The notes beneath the pieces were generated by a model. It ran no database searches. It was not told the DNA's origin and saw nothing but the letters and a program-made list of their open reading frames with translations. A program made the position numbers and the translations under genes. From Timema cristinae (lineage: Eukaryota; Arthropoda; Insecta; Phasmatodea; Timematidae), in contig JBCFYV010009882.1 of the NCBI GenBank assembly GCA_039000515.1, positions 55,973,777 through 56,037,776 on the forward strand: a stretch of 64,000 nt of DNA, written 5' to 3'. The number at the start of each line of letters is the position of its first letter. The first letter of the stretch is position 1. This document shows, one piece after another, positions 1-12,060 of this stretch.

Positions 1-225
1 TTGTGATGCATTTTTTTACCACATCCATTCAGAATGAGAAATAAACGTTTCTGAACTCAAATCTGATTATTCCAAGTTAACTTATGATACACTCAAATTA
101 TTACTGATTTAAGAACTAATAGCTACTAAGAAAATATATTTATGAATTATTTTAACTTACGCGTTGGAGATGGTGGAGGAAAATAGCGGAACTTGTTAAT
201 TCTTAAGATCTTTAAATTGAAAAAA

Positions 226-799
226 TGACACCTAGAAACGGGAATGGAACTTGGGACATTTGGCTTAGTACGCCAATGCTCTAATCACTGATCTATTCAA
301 GAATCTTTACATGCCCAGAGTCATTCTTCAATCATACTTTAAGGCAGAGTCTGTGATGGACATACGGAAATCTTCAGCTACAAATATGTGATCAATCAAG
401 TCAAAAACTATTAGATAACACAGCCACCATTGAATCAATAGTTGGCTTTAAGCTGCCAGTTGTACAATTATAATTTCACGGGTCCACATATCATGATGGA
501 TTAAATAGCAAAGATCTTATATTTGTTAATCATGGATATATCTACATCTTATATTTTAAGACGGACTTTATTGATCACATATTTATAGCTGATGATCTCC
601 ACATGTCTATCACAAACTCCGCCTTAAAATATGAGTTAAAAATAACACTTAACACTGGACGATTCCTGGATAAATCAGTGGTTAGATCATCGGCGTACTA
701 ATCTAACGACCCAGGGTTTTATTCCCATGTACAGGTGTCATGTTTAATTAAAAGAATGTTATATCTAGATGTGGCTATATCCATAATTAACAAATATAA
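226..799. repeat. Foldback repeat with alternating inverted arms
   Basis: Two pairs of inverted arms interleave. Arm A (226-396) is the imperfect reverse complement of 571-740: the left begins TGACACCT and the right ends AGGTGTCA, and ATATGTGATCAA (383-394) pairs with TTGATCACATAT (571-582). Arm B (518-550) is the imperfect reverse complement of 767-799, sharing ATTTGTTAAT against ATTAACAAAT. The order is A-B-A'-B', not a simple hairpin, so it looks like two overlapping inverted duplications or a rearranged MITE. No open frame is supported and no target duplication was found. The family was not recognised. Confidence 0.6.
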
Positions 800-2098
800 T
801 GACTATGCTACTTATTCCATCTCGTTAATTATTGTGTTTAAACTTTTTTAAGAATTTCAAAAATAAATATATTAAGTAAAATATTTTAAGTTTTCTATTT
901 ACACTAGAACTATCTTTTACAAATCATATTTTAACTTAATTATCTAACAAACATAACATTTGTTATCTTCATTAGCAAGGCAACATCAATTATAATTGTT
1001 AGAGTGAATCTCATAGTAATTTGCACTATTTGTACCTATTCACTGTTTGTTTATTTTTATTTTCTAGTGAAATTTTATCGCGCACGTTTGTGACATTGTC
1101 ATTGAGACCTGATATAATTGTTTATGTTTTCAATAGATTCTCGAATATAAATATACTAACATTCACATACTTAAGAGTCATGTCTTATTGAAGCAACCAT
1201 AGTTTTCTAGTAGTATTTATTCATTATATTAATTTCACATAGGTCAGACAGGTAGTGTGATGAGGATTTAATTGAAATGGCGTTAATTGTAGTTCAACAC
1301 CTCCCGTCTATTCTTGATCTGAATATGTACGTTTTGATAAGATTTAATAGGCTAATATTTTTTATACATCATATAGGAATATATTTTAAGAAAAAGCTAA
1401 ATGTAGCTATAAATGGTATTTCAATTCCAAATTCAAAGTAAACTCGTAGTCTTGGTTACTTGGTTGGGTAATTGATCACAGTAAAACATTTCCTCTTCAG
1501 ACTTGTCGTTAGCATTGTATTACCAGTCACACAATAAGCTAAGTAGCAATAAGCTTCAAAGTGTTAGCTATGCTCATTTATAGGAGTGGAAATATGGCTG
1601 GTTACTCACCACCCTCTATCTACAATTATACCCATGTGTAAAAGAAAAACGTTAAAATCCGTAAATAGTGTTCAGTCACATATCATAGAACCGATAAACA
1701 TCTGTGACTAGGAGTGATATGACACCCCAGTGCAAACAACCCATGGGTGACTGAAGACAAACTACTTTGAACACAAGCGTCATTTGGTTTCAAATGTTGT
1801 GGGGGAAGCTCAATAAACATAAACTATTATATTTGATAGAAATAAAATGAATTGGACGTGTGGCAGATTTGTAACACTTGAACACACTTATAATCCTTTA
1901 ATGTTCGTATAGGTCAAGTATATATTTTGAAGTTTTCAATTTAGAAAGATAGTTTCATAGCCATCAAAATTATAATAATATAGTACAATGTTATCAATGG
2001 TAACCTTAAAATGTGTTGGGTGCTTTTTAAACTACCCTAAATTGTTCTTCATGCAAATTTATTATCTTTTCTATCTTTATACCTATCTTATAATAATG
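800..2098. other. AT-rich stretch without recognised feature
   Basis: Both strands were read; there are only short open frames, no RNA-gene motif and no clear repeat structure. Nothing supportable. Confidence 0.6.
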
Positions 2099-3030
2099 TA
2101 CCGTAAGATAGGGCTACTTGGACATGCTATGACGCACTGGTTTTATTTATTTTTTTACTAATATATATATTATTATTTGTCGTTACAGTTCTGTTTCATT
2201 TGTAACGGTGTTAATAGTTGATGAAAAATGGTAAGAAGTACGAAAAACCCCTGGGGTCTAAACCCTATGCAAATTATAGAAATGAAGATTTTAAAAAGCA
2301 ATGGAGGTAGTTCGGGGGGTATGTCAAAAAACAGGCTGCTGAAAAATTCAAAGTACCTCGGACAACATTTACGGAAGACCCTTGGACAGAACCGAAAACC
2401 TTTTGGACATCCTGCTGTTCTAAGTAAAAATAAAGAAGACACCATGGCGGAAACCCTTGGTGTGGTAGCAAATGGGGGTCTTCCATTGACACGGGCAGAT
2501 ACAAGGGATATTGTATAAAAAAAACACCTTGACAAACAAGGCAAACAAGTACAAATCTTTAAAAACAACACTCCAGGTCCAGATTTTATTTAATCTTGCA
2601 TAGCTCGAAACAACCTTTCCATTAGAATTGCATTTAAAATAAAGCGATCCAGGTCGCCTGTAAATTGCCATGACATATTTTTTTAACAATGCCAATCTTG
2701 CCCTACACGTATTTTTTTATTAATAAAAAGCATACATATACAATTCCGTTCACATTACGGGGCAGCATGGATACCTGGATAGTTTACCTCACGTTTAAAT
2801 GAGAAATAAGTGTCGGTGTCCAATTAGCACCAGTCCCGGAGCTACTTGGGCAAACAAAAGATTTTTTTTTATCTTTCTGGTTGAATGTATTCCAATTTTA
2901 ATTTCAGTCATGCTACCTATAAGGTCGGGTCGGTAGAGTACATATTTTTTAGTTGCCCCATTCTCAAAATTCAACGAATCAGTTGCAAAAATGAACTAAA
3001 AAGGTGTCCAAGTAGTCCCATTTTACGGTA
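2099..3030 (+). mobile_element. pogo-like (Tc1/mariner superfamily) non-autonomous DNA transposon
   Basis: The element body (2101-3028, 928 bp) is bounded by 24-bp terminal inverted repeats, 2101-2124 and the complement of 3005-3028, matching at 21 of 24 positions and both starting CCGTAA. A TA dinucleotide lies immediately outside each end (2099-2100, 3029-3030), the target duplication expected of Tc1/mariner and pogo elements. The interior carries the N-terminal part of a helix-turn-helix transposase (see the pseudogene inside), but nothing resembling the DDE catalytic domain fits in the remaining space. It is therefore an internally deleted copy. Ends and TA duplication are seen directly; the family name rests on the protein fragment. 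Confidence 0.8.
2228..2672 (+). pseudogene. Fragment of pogo-like transposase (HTH_psq plus CENP-B/Tc5-type DNA-binding region)
   Basis: Reading across several small frame changes gives a start MVR, a segment SKPYANYRNEDFKK, then GGMSK, KQAAEKFKVPRTT, and LRKTLGQNRKPFGHPAVLS. This is the layout of a Psq-type helix-turn-helix followed by the hinge of pogo/Tigger/jerky-like transposases. Downstream, LPLTRADTRDIV, KHLDKQGK and FKNNTPGPDF, with a later IKRSRSPVN, match the second (CENP-B-type) DNA-binding half of the same family. A stop interrupts after GPDFI and the DDE domain is absent. The longest single open frame is 2228-2518 (96 codons) but it uses the wrong frame in its first third. Function is lost; it is a fossil inside the TIR-bounded element. 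Confidence 0.75.
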
Positions 3031-5579
3031 CATCATTTATCTTACCAGAGAATATAACTGGTAGGTTTCTGGTAGGAAATAAACTATTTGAATATAAGAA
3101 CATTCTTCCTACAGTCAGTATTGATAAAATACAATTTATAAAATTTATTATATACATGTTTCAATATAATTTATCAAAAGTAACAGTTTAAGATCTCATG
3201 ACTTGACGGATTGTTATTTGAAAACGGATGAAGTAACTTTGGTCAATGTCAAACGGTTATTTTCTTTATAATTAGACTAGTTTGGAAACGAGATTAAAAA
3301 TTGTAATAATATTTTGGTATTTTACAAACCAATAACTAACCCGTTCACAAACCACTTAATTTGATTAGTAAATTACCTTCCCTGTTGCCTTGAAGTGCTT
3401 GTTTTCAACAATAATTCCAAGACAAGGTTTTATTTTTATTAGGACTAGATAAGGTAGGACACGCGTCTTCCATTTTGTTAATACAGTTAGTTCCTAATAC
3501 TTTCAAATAACAGCGGTGGTAAATTTAAGTAGCAAGTCTTATGTTCGATGCTCTTGTCCTGTTTTCCATTTTTTGCTTTATTAAATTTGATTCAGTTATC
3601 TAGATTTATCCTGTGGACAAGCATAACGTATCAGTTTGTGTTACAGGTTAATTAAAATTTTATTTATATATATATATAAGGATAGCTGTGGAAGTAATCC
3701 CAATATCCAACTCAGCCAGCGATGGAAAGTTTCAATGGATAGAAGACGATGAAAAAGCCCAAAGGGATCATCTCAGTTTCAACCTAAACACTCGGAAAAG
3801 TAAGTGGTCCTCCTTTTCCATCCCAGTAAAGACGATTACAACGTGGCAGCGAGCAAGTAGCTGTTTCAAGTAGCGGTAGAATCATAAGGCAGGCCTTGTT
3901 CTTGTTGTAATGAGCCTCAGGAAATGTAAGCAAACAAAACGATGTCAAGTAGGTTTAAGGGGTAGGGATGAATGGCTCGAGGTTTGTATTGGTCACAATG
4001 TTTCCAACATTCCTCTGACATCACATTACAGAGGATATGTATAATACCTGATGCCTCCACTGCTAAAGTGGAACTATTTGACGGTTAATAACCCTACAAC
4101 TGCCATTCAATTTGTAGCAAGCTAATCTTAGGGGCTTACATAGATTTTAAAGATTACTTATTTTAATGTAAGATCTCATTGGCAATGAACTAACTGACCT
4201 AATTTTTTTCTATAAAAGATAGTCATCCCCGAAAATACAGAACTCTTACCAGCTAAACATTAAAGAAGTAGGTAAACCAAAGTAATTTTTTTATACAACT
4301 TCTCAAATTTATAGAGATAAAAATCATGTAGCCCGCACTGACGGGCACGTGAACCAAACCTCAAGCACATCTAGTCTGTTTTTTCGGTATTGGGATTCCC
4401 CCACTCTTCCAACTCATCGAATGGGGTACATTTTATATAAATATCACTTTTACGTTCATATCTTACTAATATCATTACAGATGGATATACCGGATGGGTT
4501 CCAGGGGCAGGTGTAATTAAAACACAAATAATAATATATTACTAGATGTATACAGTCAGTAATCCTGATGTAACCGCAGTGAACCAGCTCCCTCAGGAGA
4601 TTTTTCAAATTTATATAAAAATTATGTTAAAAGCTTTTATAATTTTTCAGGACAGAGAGCCCAGCGATATAATTCCTTAAGAACTTACTATTCAATTTGA
4701 CATTACTTTAAGGGATTGACTGTTTGGGTGAGAGATACAGTCTAAAATTATTAAATGATTTTAATAATGGTTTTAAAGGTTAATTTTCACAACTTACACA
4801 ATATCTCTTACTTTTCGAATTATTAGGTGATATCCCTAATAATCATCTAGAAAATAAATTACTTGTTTAGAAATTTCATATGGACTAGAGCCGTATTTTT
4901 TAATATTGAAATTACTTAGTTCAAAAACTGATCTTATATTATTCTTCGACATGGTGTTTAATATTCTTGTTTTCTATTATTATTTTTAGATACTATATAA
5001 AAGGTATTTTAAATGATCATTCTGATTATATACAGGTTCATTTTTTTAAGTTATGGTTTGTATTGCATTTTAAGGACTAAAACCAATTACTTATTATTAA
5101 TCTAATTAATTTTAGTTGTTCATTTAACGCCAAATTATTTAACTGTTTCATATAAATATATGTTATGGAAATAGTAGGCTTAGATTAAGTGTTACCATAT
5201 TAATGCTCATATAGGACGAGAAAAACATTTATAGATCTGACTAATAAAACTCACCTGGTGCCAAATGATATTTGAAATAATATGATTTACTCTTTACTAG
5301 TAATCCTATATATTATGAGCCTGATGCCTTAGGCCATGTTTTCCTCAGTACGGGTCTCAATACTTCATACTTGTTTAACCTAACAAAGCAATATAATTAT
5401 AACATTTGAAACACATATATTTAAAAGAGTGTGTATTATTTTTTAAATAAAAAATTTAAGATATCGTGTCAGTGCAACACTTAGCTTAACTTTAGAGTTC
5501 ACTAGGCTAATGAACTCGCTGTTCTATTGTTTCCTTTAAATTCACTATACATTTTATCTAATACAATTTACATCCGGTA
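3031..5579. other. AT-rich intergenic stretch
   Basis: No repeat, RNA gene or recognisable protein was found. A short, better-than-background open frame at 3688-3873 is discussed as a possible exon among the findings. The rest shows only short, low-complexity frames. Confidence 0.55.
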
Positions 5580-6000
5580 TCCCGACTAGAATTGAACCTA
5601 GGTCTTCAACTGGGGAGAGGGGGCTTAGTCTTTAAAATTAAAAGTCAAGGTAGGACTTCGCCCTGGCAGTTACGTCTGTCTTACCCCAAAATCACTTTCC
5701 CAGATGAAACCCGCCTGTCCTTTTGTCACCTTAACGCTAATTGCCCTAGAAACTGCTCAATTACCCCCGCCTTGTAAACGGGAAAGTGCCAACTTGAGAG
5801 ATGGCGTTTGGACCAAGACCACCTTGATCATTTGTTTTGAGAGCCCCAACAGCTCTTGGTCTAATAACTACCCCAACCAACCATCTTTCATGGTGCAGGA
5901 AAACTGGTGTTTGCGCTGTTTGCCAAGATATATTGTGACCTGCATAGGTAGACATATGTCAAAACATCAGTTGAAGTACAGTACCTTTCACTAAACACAA
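5580..6000. other. GC-richer island of unknown origin
   Basis: Base composition shifts noticeably above the flanks. Overlapping frames of 61 codons (5592-5777) and 96 codons (5704-5994) exist on the plus strand and 64 on the minus strand, but none shows a recognisable domain and none is clearly favoured. Terminal repeats were not found. It is probably an old repeat insertion or an isolated exon. Confidence 0.35.
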
Positions 6001-6724
6001 TGGAATGCCACCGCACAGAGATTTGAGAAGTTGGAAGATTCATATAGCCTATCAAAAATATCTTGTAGGCAGTTGGGTAATTACAGTCATTTCAATTTAA
6101 TACCCTAAGCTAGAATTTATTTAGGAATAAAAACACTGTTATGGCCGTAAAAATGGGTAGTCCTCCACCCCATTCATAGACACTACGTTTCAAAAATAAT
6201 TAACATTAACATATATAGTATGAGTACAACAGAAGAAAACAATTCACTAATATGTTTGGCAGTTAATAAAACAAAATCAAAAAGTATTACCCTACAATAA
6301 CTAATTGACGAGAATGTTTCTATAACAGAGCAGGTTGGATCTAAATGTATGAATATAAACTTTGTATATTAAACATATATTCAATGCATAACATCCTAAA
6401 ATTAAAATTAAAATTGTTTAAAAACAATGGCCAAAAACTACAGAGAATAATAAAACTCTGTAAAAAATATTTCTCACAAATTGTATGCTTGGTTACCGGT
6501 AACAAGTACGATGTAATAAGCACCATATTCCACCATGGAAAATATATAAATACAGATCACTATACAAGTTAGATATTATGAGGAAAATAATTATGGAATA
6601 AAGTTAATAATACAAAACAACGGGAGGTATATAGCCAAAAAAAAGCTAAAAATGCTCATATCTGGTTTTTAGAAAAAAATGATTAATTCCATCGAAGTTT
6701 GTCAAGGAATTTATATTAGACTAA

Positions 6725-7285
6725 CAGTCCTGCACGGCGTTGCCCGTGACCCACTCTGGTATAAGAATTATATGAGCCCCCCGCCGCCCACCCCCCACTT
6801 ATGCTGCACGTTACCCACTGTGGTATAATAATTATATAAATCCTCTTTATTCCCTATCCAGAGGAAATTTAAAAATACCCGGCCTTATTCCTTGTCTACA
6901 TCATAAAGAGAACCTTTGTGCAAAATTTCAGCTTTCTAATTCCAAGGGTTTGGGCTAAGCGTTTATCTAATAAGAAATAAGGCAAATTTAAGGCCAAAAT
7001 ATAAATCCGCTTTATTCCATATACCGTGGGAATTATGGAAAATCCTGTAAATAGTTATTAGTGATTATAATTACCTACTTATATGCCAAATTTGAATTAT
7101 CTAATAATTATGGTTACGGAAATAAGGCAACTTTAAAGCGAAAATATAAATCTTATTTATTCCCTATGACGTGGGAATTTCAAAAAATCCGGCCTCATTT
7201 CTTGTCTACATAATAAAGGGAACTTCTGTGCAAAATTTCAGCTTTCTAGGTCCAAGGGTTTGGGCTGGGCGTTGATGAGTCATAT
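6725..7285 (+). repeat. Dispersed element with about three internal subrepeats
   Basis: A GC-rich head (TGCACGGCGTTGCCCGTGAC, near 6729) is followed by three related units starting at about 6841, 7008 and 7150, each opening with a T-rich TTTATTCC motif and sharing a TAAGGCAA...AAAATATAAAT tail. Units 1 and 3 share GTGCAAAATTTCAGCTTTCT and CCAAGGGTTTGGGCT. A similar segment occurs at about 53925-54000. The motifs resemble widespread invertebrate repeat ends, but I cannot name the family. No coding potential was seen. Confidence 0.6.
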
Positions 7286-7289
7286 ATAT

Positions 7290-7342
7290 AAAGCATAAGT
7301 GATATTGAAATATATATAGTATTTGAATATCACTTATGCTTT
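7290..7342. repeat. Perfect 17-bp inverted repeat (hairpin)
   Basis: Arms 7290-7306 and 7326-7342 are exact reverse complements (left arm AAAGCATAAGTGATATT) around a 19-nt AT-rich loop. It lies directly at the downstream edge of the subrepeat element, after the motif GTTGATGAGTCA. It could be a terminal structure of that element or a tiny independent palindrome. Confidence 0.85.
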
Positions 7343-10300
7343 TAAATGGGTCACTGTAAACTCAATGAATCGTTTACTCTAAAAAATAGTATTCTGAGAT
7401 TAACAATAATGGATTCCAGGTCGTTTGGCGGTATCTTTTTCTCTGTTTACCGAAATATGTACTGTTTGTGTATACTTTTTAATAAAATTACAAAAGAATT
7501 GAGTATGAATAAGGGAAAATGGGAGGTATAAGAGATGTCAGATTAATTATTATATTAATTATATGCTTTATCATGGGTATTAAATTGTGGTAACATTATA
7601 AATATTTAGTTAACTGCTTGGAGCATTCTAAGAAAAAAGTGTATTTTTGGTTTATTCTATTCGGCTGTATACAAATTAAATATATAATTCGTGATCGCAA
7701 TTAAATACATGGTTTTGTATCCACATTGTTACATACATAACCTAAAATGTTAATCGCTTTCTTAGTAATGAACATTGCTTAAAGGCCTACCTAGGTCTCC
7801 TATTATGTAAAAATGATATTCTTGTAAATGTATGCTTCCAAATATATTAATGTGCTAAAAATTGATGGGAAAAGAAAAATGACAGTTTCAAACCCTTGAA
7901 CCCTACTTAATTTTACAAACGGTATCATGTGAAAATGTAATACATTCACTCTATATTTACAATCAAGATATTTTAAATATACAGTGACTAAAGTCTGGAG
8001 TAATTACACTGCATATATATGGTTTTGTTATTGTAGGCACAGGTTGCCTATTATAATGTTATTTCACACAAACAAACACAAATGTATTCCATTTAAATTA
8101 TAGTGTATATACATTTATTGACTAAAAATGCATTGTTCACTAGAATGTGTCATCAACACTACACGCTATTATGCTTGAGTGTCCTATTTTACTGGATCCA
8201 CGCACATCTACGGAAATAATTAATATAGTAGCGACTCATAACTTTATTGAAATGATTAAGAGTAAGGTTTTAGATGGAAAATTTGAAATATCTACCTATT
8301 GAATCAATCAAACCTCTTAAGGAGTAGTTGCATTTATTTCACGATCAACTTGTCCAGGCGTTTTTGAAACTAACAAACCACGGAAGCTAATGCCAATGTA
8401 CAACTCACCAAATGGTTATCCTGAGCCTTAATTCGATATTAATTGAGGCTGGGATCATTTATCGTCAACTGGGTACCTCTCTAAAAAGTGGCATTTTAAA
8501 AGATATGAATATATATATATTTAGTTTTTTAATTATTTCATTTGATTTTATATGCGTCTAATGTGTAAGTTTATATTCTTTCCAGTTTTTTTTAAATTTC
8601 AAAGGAGCTTAAATCTCCTAGCAGATAAAAATTTTCAATTTCTTTGGAGTATATATTTCTTGAAGATATAAATTCAGAATTGAAATATTTTTAAATAAGA
8701 TGACATCTGTTTGAGCCTACAAGGTAAGGCCTTAAATCTCTCATTTTAAATTTCCAAAATATGTGGTAAAAGAGCACAAACATTAAATTTCAGTGAATCA
8801 AGAGTGAGGTTTGTACTGGTATATACCCAGATGTTTTGCGAACTAGAGTTACCGTAAAAACCTTTAACTATGCACAAATTAACGAGAAGAAGAATAGCTA
8901 ATTATTTCATTAATTTCTTTTAATCTATCAGCTGAAACTCTGGTATTAGAGCCCACACACATACATATTTAGAGAAAGCACTTTTTTTTAGTTTCAACCT
9001 ATCTACATAAAATATTAATAACCCCCTAAAAATTTAGGAATGTAATAGGATTCAGCAAGTACACCCACAATGTTTACCACCCCAAATAACCCTTACTAAG
9101 AATTCATACTTTATAAGAACGCATGAAAAAAAAAATACAGCAAAAAAACCTAGATTTATAAAAATATCTACAAGGGATACTATGCTGATAATATCAAATT
9201 TATTTCGAAATATTTCACTGCTACAAGAGACGGATATCAAAATGTCATATTAAGCACAGAGCTATTTATATTTTAAAGACATTATTATAACTAATCCAGC
9301 ACAATAACAACAAAAAACCAATAAACAGCTATTAACAAAGATAATATATCAAATAAAAGTATGATTGTGGTTTTAATCTATTATTAAATATGTAATACTT
9401 TACAAATAAAATGTAATTTATATCAAGAAATTATGACAAGAATAGTATCTTATATCAAGGAAAATTAAATACCCAAAGTTTAATATTTTTACATATAATG
9501 TAAATACTACAAAAAAGTTCAATAATGTTATCAACACAATTTTAACGTTAGTTATTCGTACCGAAATGAATAATAAGACCTGGTAATAATTAAAAAACTT
9601 TTTTTCTAAACCAAAAGTTATTGAAGACATATCCAATTATGTAGTGAAGGAAATTGCATATATTATATACAAACCATACATTTCCACATGAACTTCAAAT
9701 TTTTATAAATTAAGTGACCAGTATCTTTGTTGCCATTTTTAGAAAAGGTATACGGTTTATCAACTTCATAGGAACATGTTATTTTTAATTCCTTTTTACA
9801 TTACAAAAAAATGAGCTCTTTTTATTTTCTTGACCCCCTTGTTGTGAAAGGGATTTTTAGATAAATTTTTAATCATATTTTGTTTGGATTTGTGGTCATA
9901 TTTTATTGATTTGCGTCCATTGTGGTCTTTTTTTATACAATTTTGAGTCATATTTATTAATTTTTAAATTATTTTAATCACATAGTTGTAGAAATGAGAA
10001 GATAATGCAGTGAATGAACTTTGTATTTTCTTTGATTGTTTAGTTGTAAAATACACATTCTTTGTGAAACATTGCAATTTAACTGGTGAGGTTTGCGTGG
10101 GGAAATGATAGCTAATACTTCTGAAACAGGTATTTGTAAATAAATATTACATATAGCAGAAGAATGGAAGAGTTAATAAAGTAAACCATTTTTATTGCAT
10201 CGATATTTATTTGGTTCCATTTGTCAAGTGTATGTTTGATTTTGTCGTGTACCTTCATTATGAGTTTGTGTATGTACTTTAAATCATAATTTTGGTAAAT

Positions 10301-11220
10301 TTAAGTTAATTTAAGAATTTCGGGTCATTTTATAAGTCATTTTTTAAAATACTTTTTAGGCTATCAATGGGCTTATAAATATTGTTATTTGAAACTTTTA
10401 TTATAATTAAGCCTACTAGGAAAAACTAAGATTTATCTTAAAATGATGCTGAAATCTAAACTTTTCCCTAGCATCGCGTTTTACTATCCGTTATTGCTAT
10501 ACGCATTAGTACTAATTACGCCTACTAGTTAGGGATGGATAGTATAATTGACTGCATATTCATAAATGCCCGACACGAATTATACGTGTTTCCTTTAGAA
10601 TAATATGTTGGCCAAATGTGTGTGTTGATTTTGCACCTTCCAAACTTGTTAACTTTCAAAGGAGAAAAAGTGATGAATAATCTTAAAATATATTGAAACT
10701 CTACATCTAAAAGAATATTAACTTTATAAAATGTTTAATACAAAAATGCATTTAATTAATTATTAAATTATGATTTAAAATGTAAGAGCTTGATAAAAAT
10801 CATGTGGTTACAGTTTCTATACATCACTTATGATAGTTATGCAAAATTAAACTTATTCTAACTCGTTGAACCTCTGTGTTTTGAGGATGGACCTCCAACT
10901 TTAAAATTATCTACTCCAATCTTTTCTTTTGGCACCTCGCTTAATTTTCAACATTTAATAAGCTGGTAGGGGTTAATCATAATTTAATTGCGTGTGTAAT
11001 CAATATCTCCACTCTCTAATCAGAGTCGGTCACACCATCTATGTGATCAACTTCTTCATATCGAGTCAAAATAACATAAAATACTATTCATCTCAAAATC
11101 CGGAACACTATATGTGAAAATAAACATTGTATTTTGATGATATTCAAGTTTTTTGTCCATTTTTGAGTCATATTAACCTATACTTTTCCTCTTGATCTAA
11201 GTTTACGCTTGTACAGAATT
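7343..11220. other. AT-rich stretch without recognised feature
   Basis: Long AT-rich DNA with homopolymer runs and only short frames (61-72 codons) that look random. A minor hairpin (AGCCTTAATT...AATTGAGGCT, about 8426-8453) is present. No mobile-element ends or RNA genes were identified. Confidence 0.5.
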
Positions 11221-11279
11221 TTTTTTTTTTTAGCAAAATATTGATGCGGAACTGTCCTAAATATAAAATAAGAGATAAG

Positions 11280-12060
11280 TTTGTTTGTGTTTCTAGAAAA
11301 AGAAAAGTCTCTTCTAAATTAGCTAGGAAGCTGAGATTTCAAAATGGGGCTCCAAGAAATGATGGGGGTTAAAAATAGAAAATAAAATACATGTCGCAGA
11401 AAAGTAAAATTTGGCACTAAGACAGAAGGGCCCCTCCAGGTAACAAAATAAGAATTAATATTTAAAATCTTTAAGTAGGTGTTGGACAACTGTAAGAGAA
11501 GGGGTGCAAATTTTCTAAATTAAAAGAAATATGTACCTTTCTGTTTAATATAAAAATGAAATTTTGTAGGCAGGTCAAATTAGGACTCCAAATAATTACA
11601 GGATTCTGATGAATAAAATTTTAACTGTGACTCTGAGAAAGATTTAGGGTGAGGTGTTGATAAGGGGAGAGATATTTTAAAATTGAAATGTTAGAAATGA
11701 AAGGTAATTAAATTACTAGAAAATCTACTTCCTGGCTTAGAAGAAACTTTAAACTGTGAATTTAGAAAAAAAATATCCTCCCAAACACCCATAACTAATT
11801 CAAATTTCAATTTAGGATGAGAAATGGAAGTGGTTCAGTATTAACTTAATTAATATATAGTGAAACTTCTCGTAGTGGCATAAAATTTGTATTTGGTATA
11901 TTCAGACTAAAAAAAGCCCCAAAAATAAATGAGCACACAAATTAGAAACTATCTTAAATAGATAAGTGTTAAGATGAAATAATTACTTAAAAATCTGGGA
12001 GATATTCATCACTAACTTAGCAGCGATATAGAAATAATAAAATTAATTAACTTCTAGAAA
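11280..12060 (-). repeat. Possible inverted-orientation S2-like degenerate satellite
   Basis: Purine-rich blocks of GGGG-type runs alternate with AAATTT-rich spacers at roughly 100-160 bp. This resembles the complement of the pyrimidine-rich S2 repeat at 44.4-49.05 kb. The match is by eye and weak; an alignment is needed. Confidence 0.3.

Noticed and set aside
2173..2695. Three minus-strand frames of 76-132 codons
   Set aside because: Antisense shadows of the pogo-like transposase remnant, whose plus-strand translation has family motifs.
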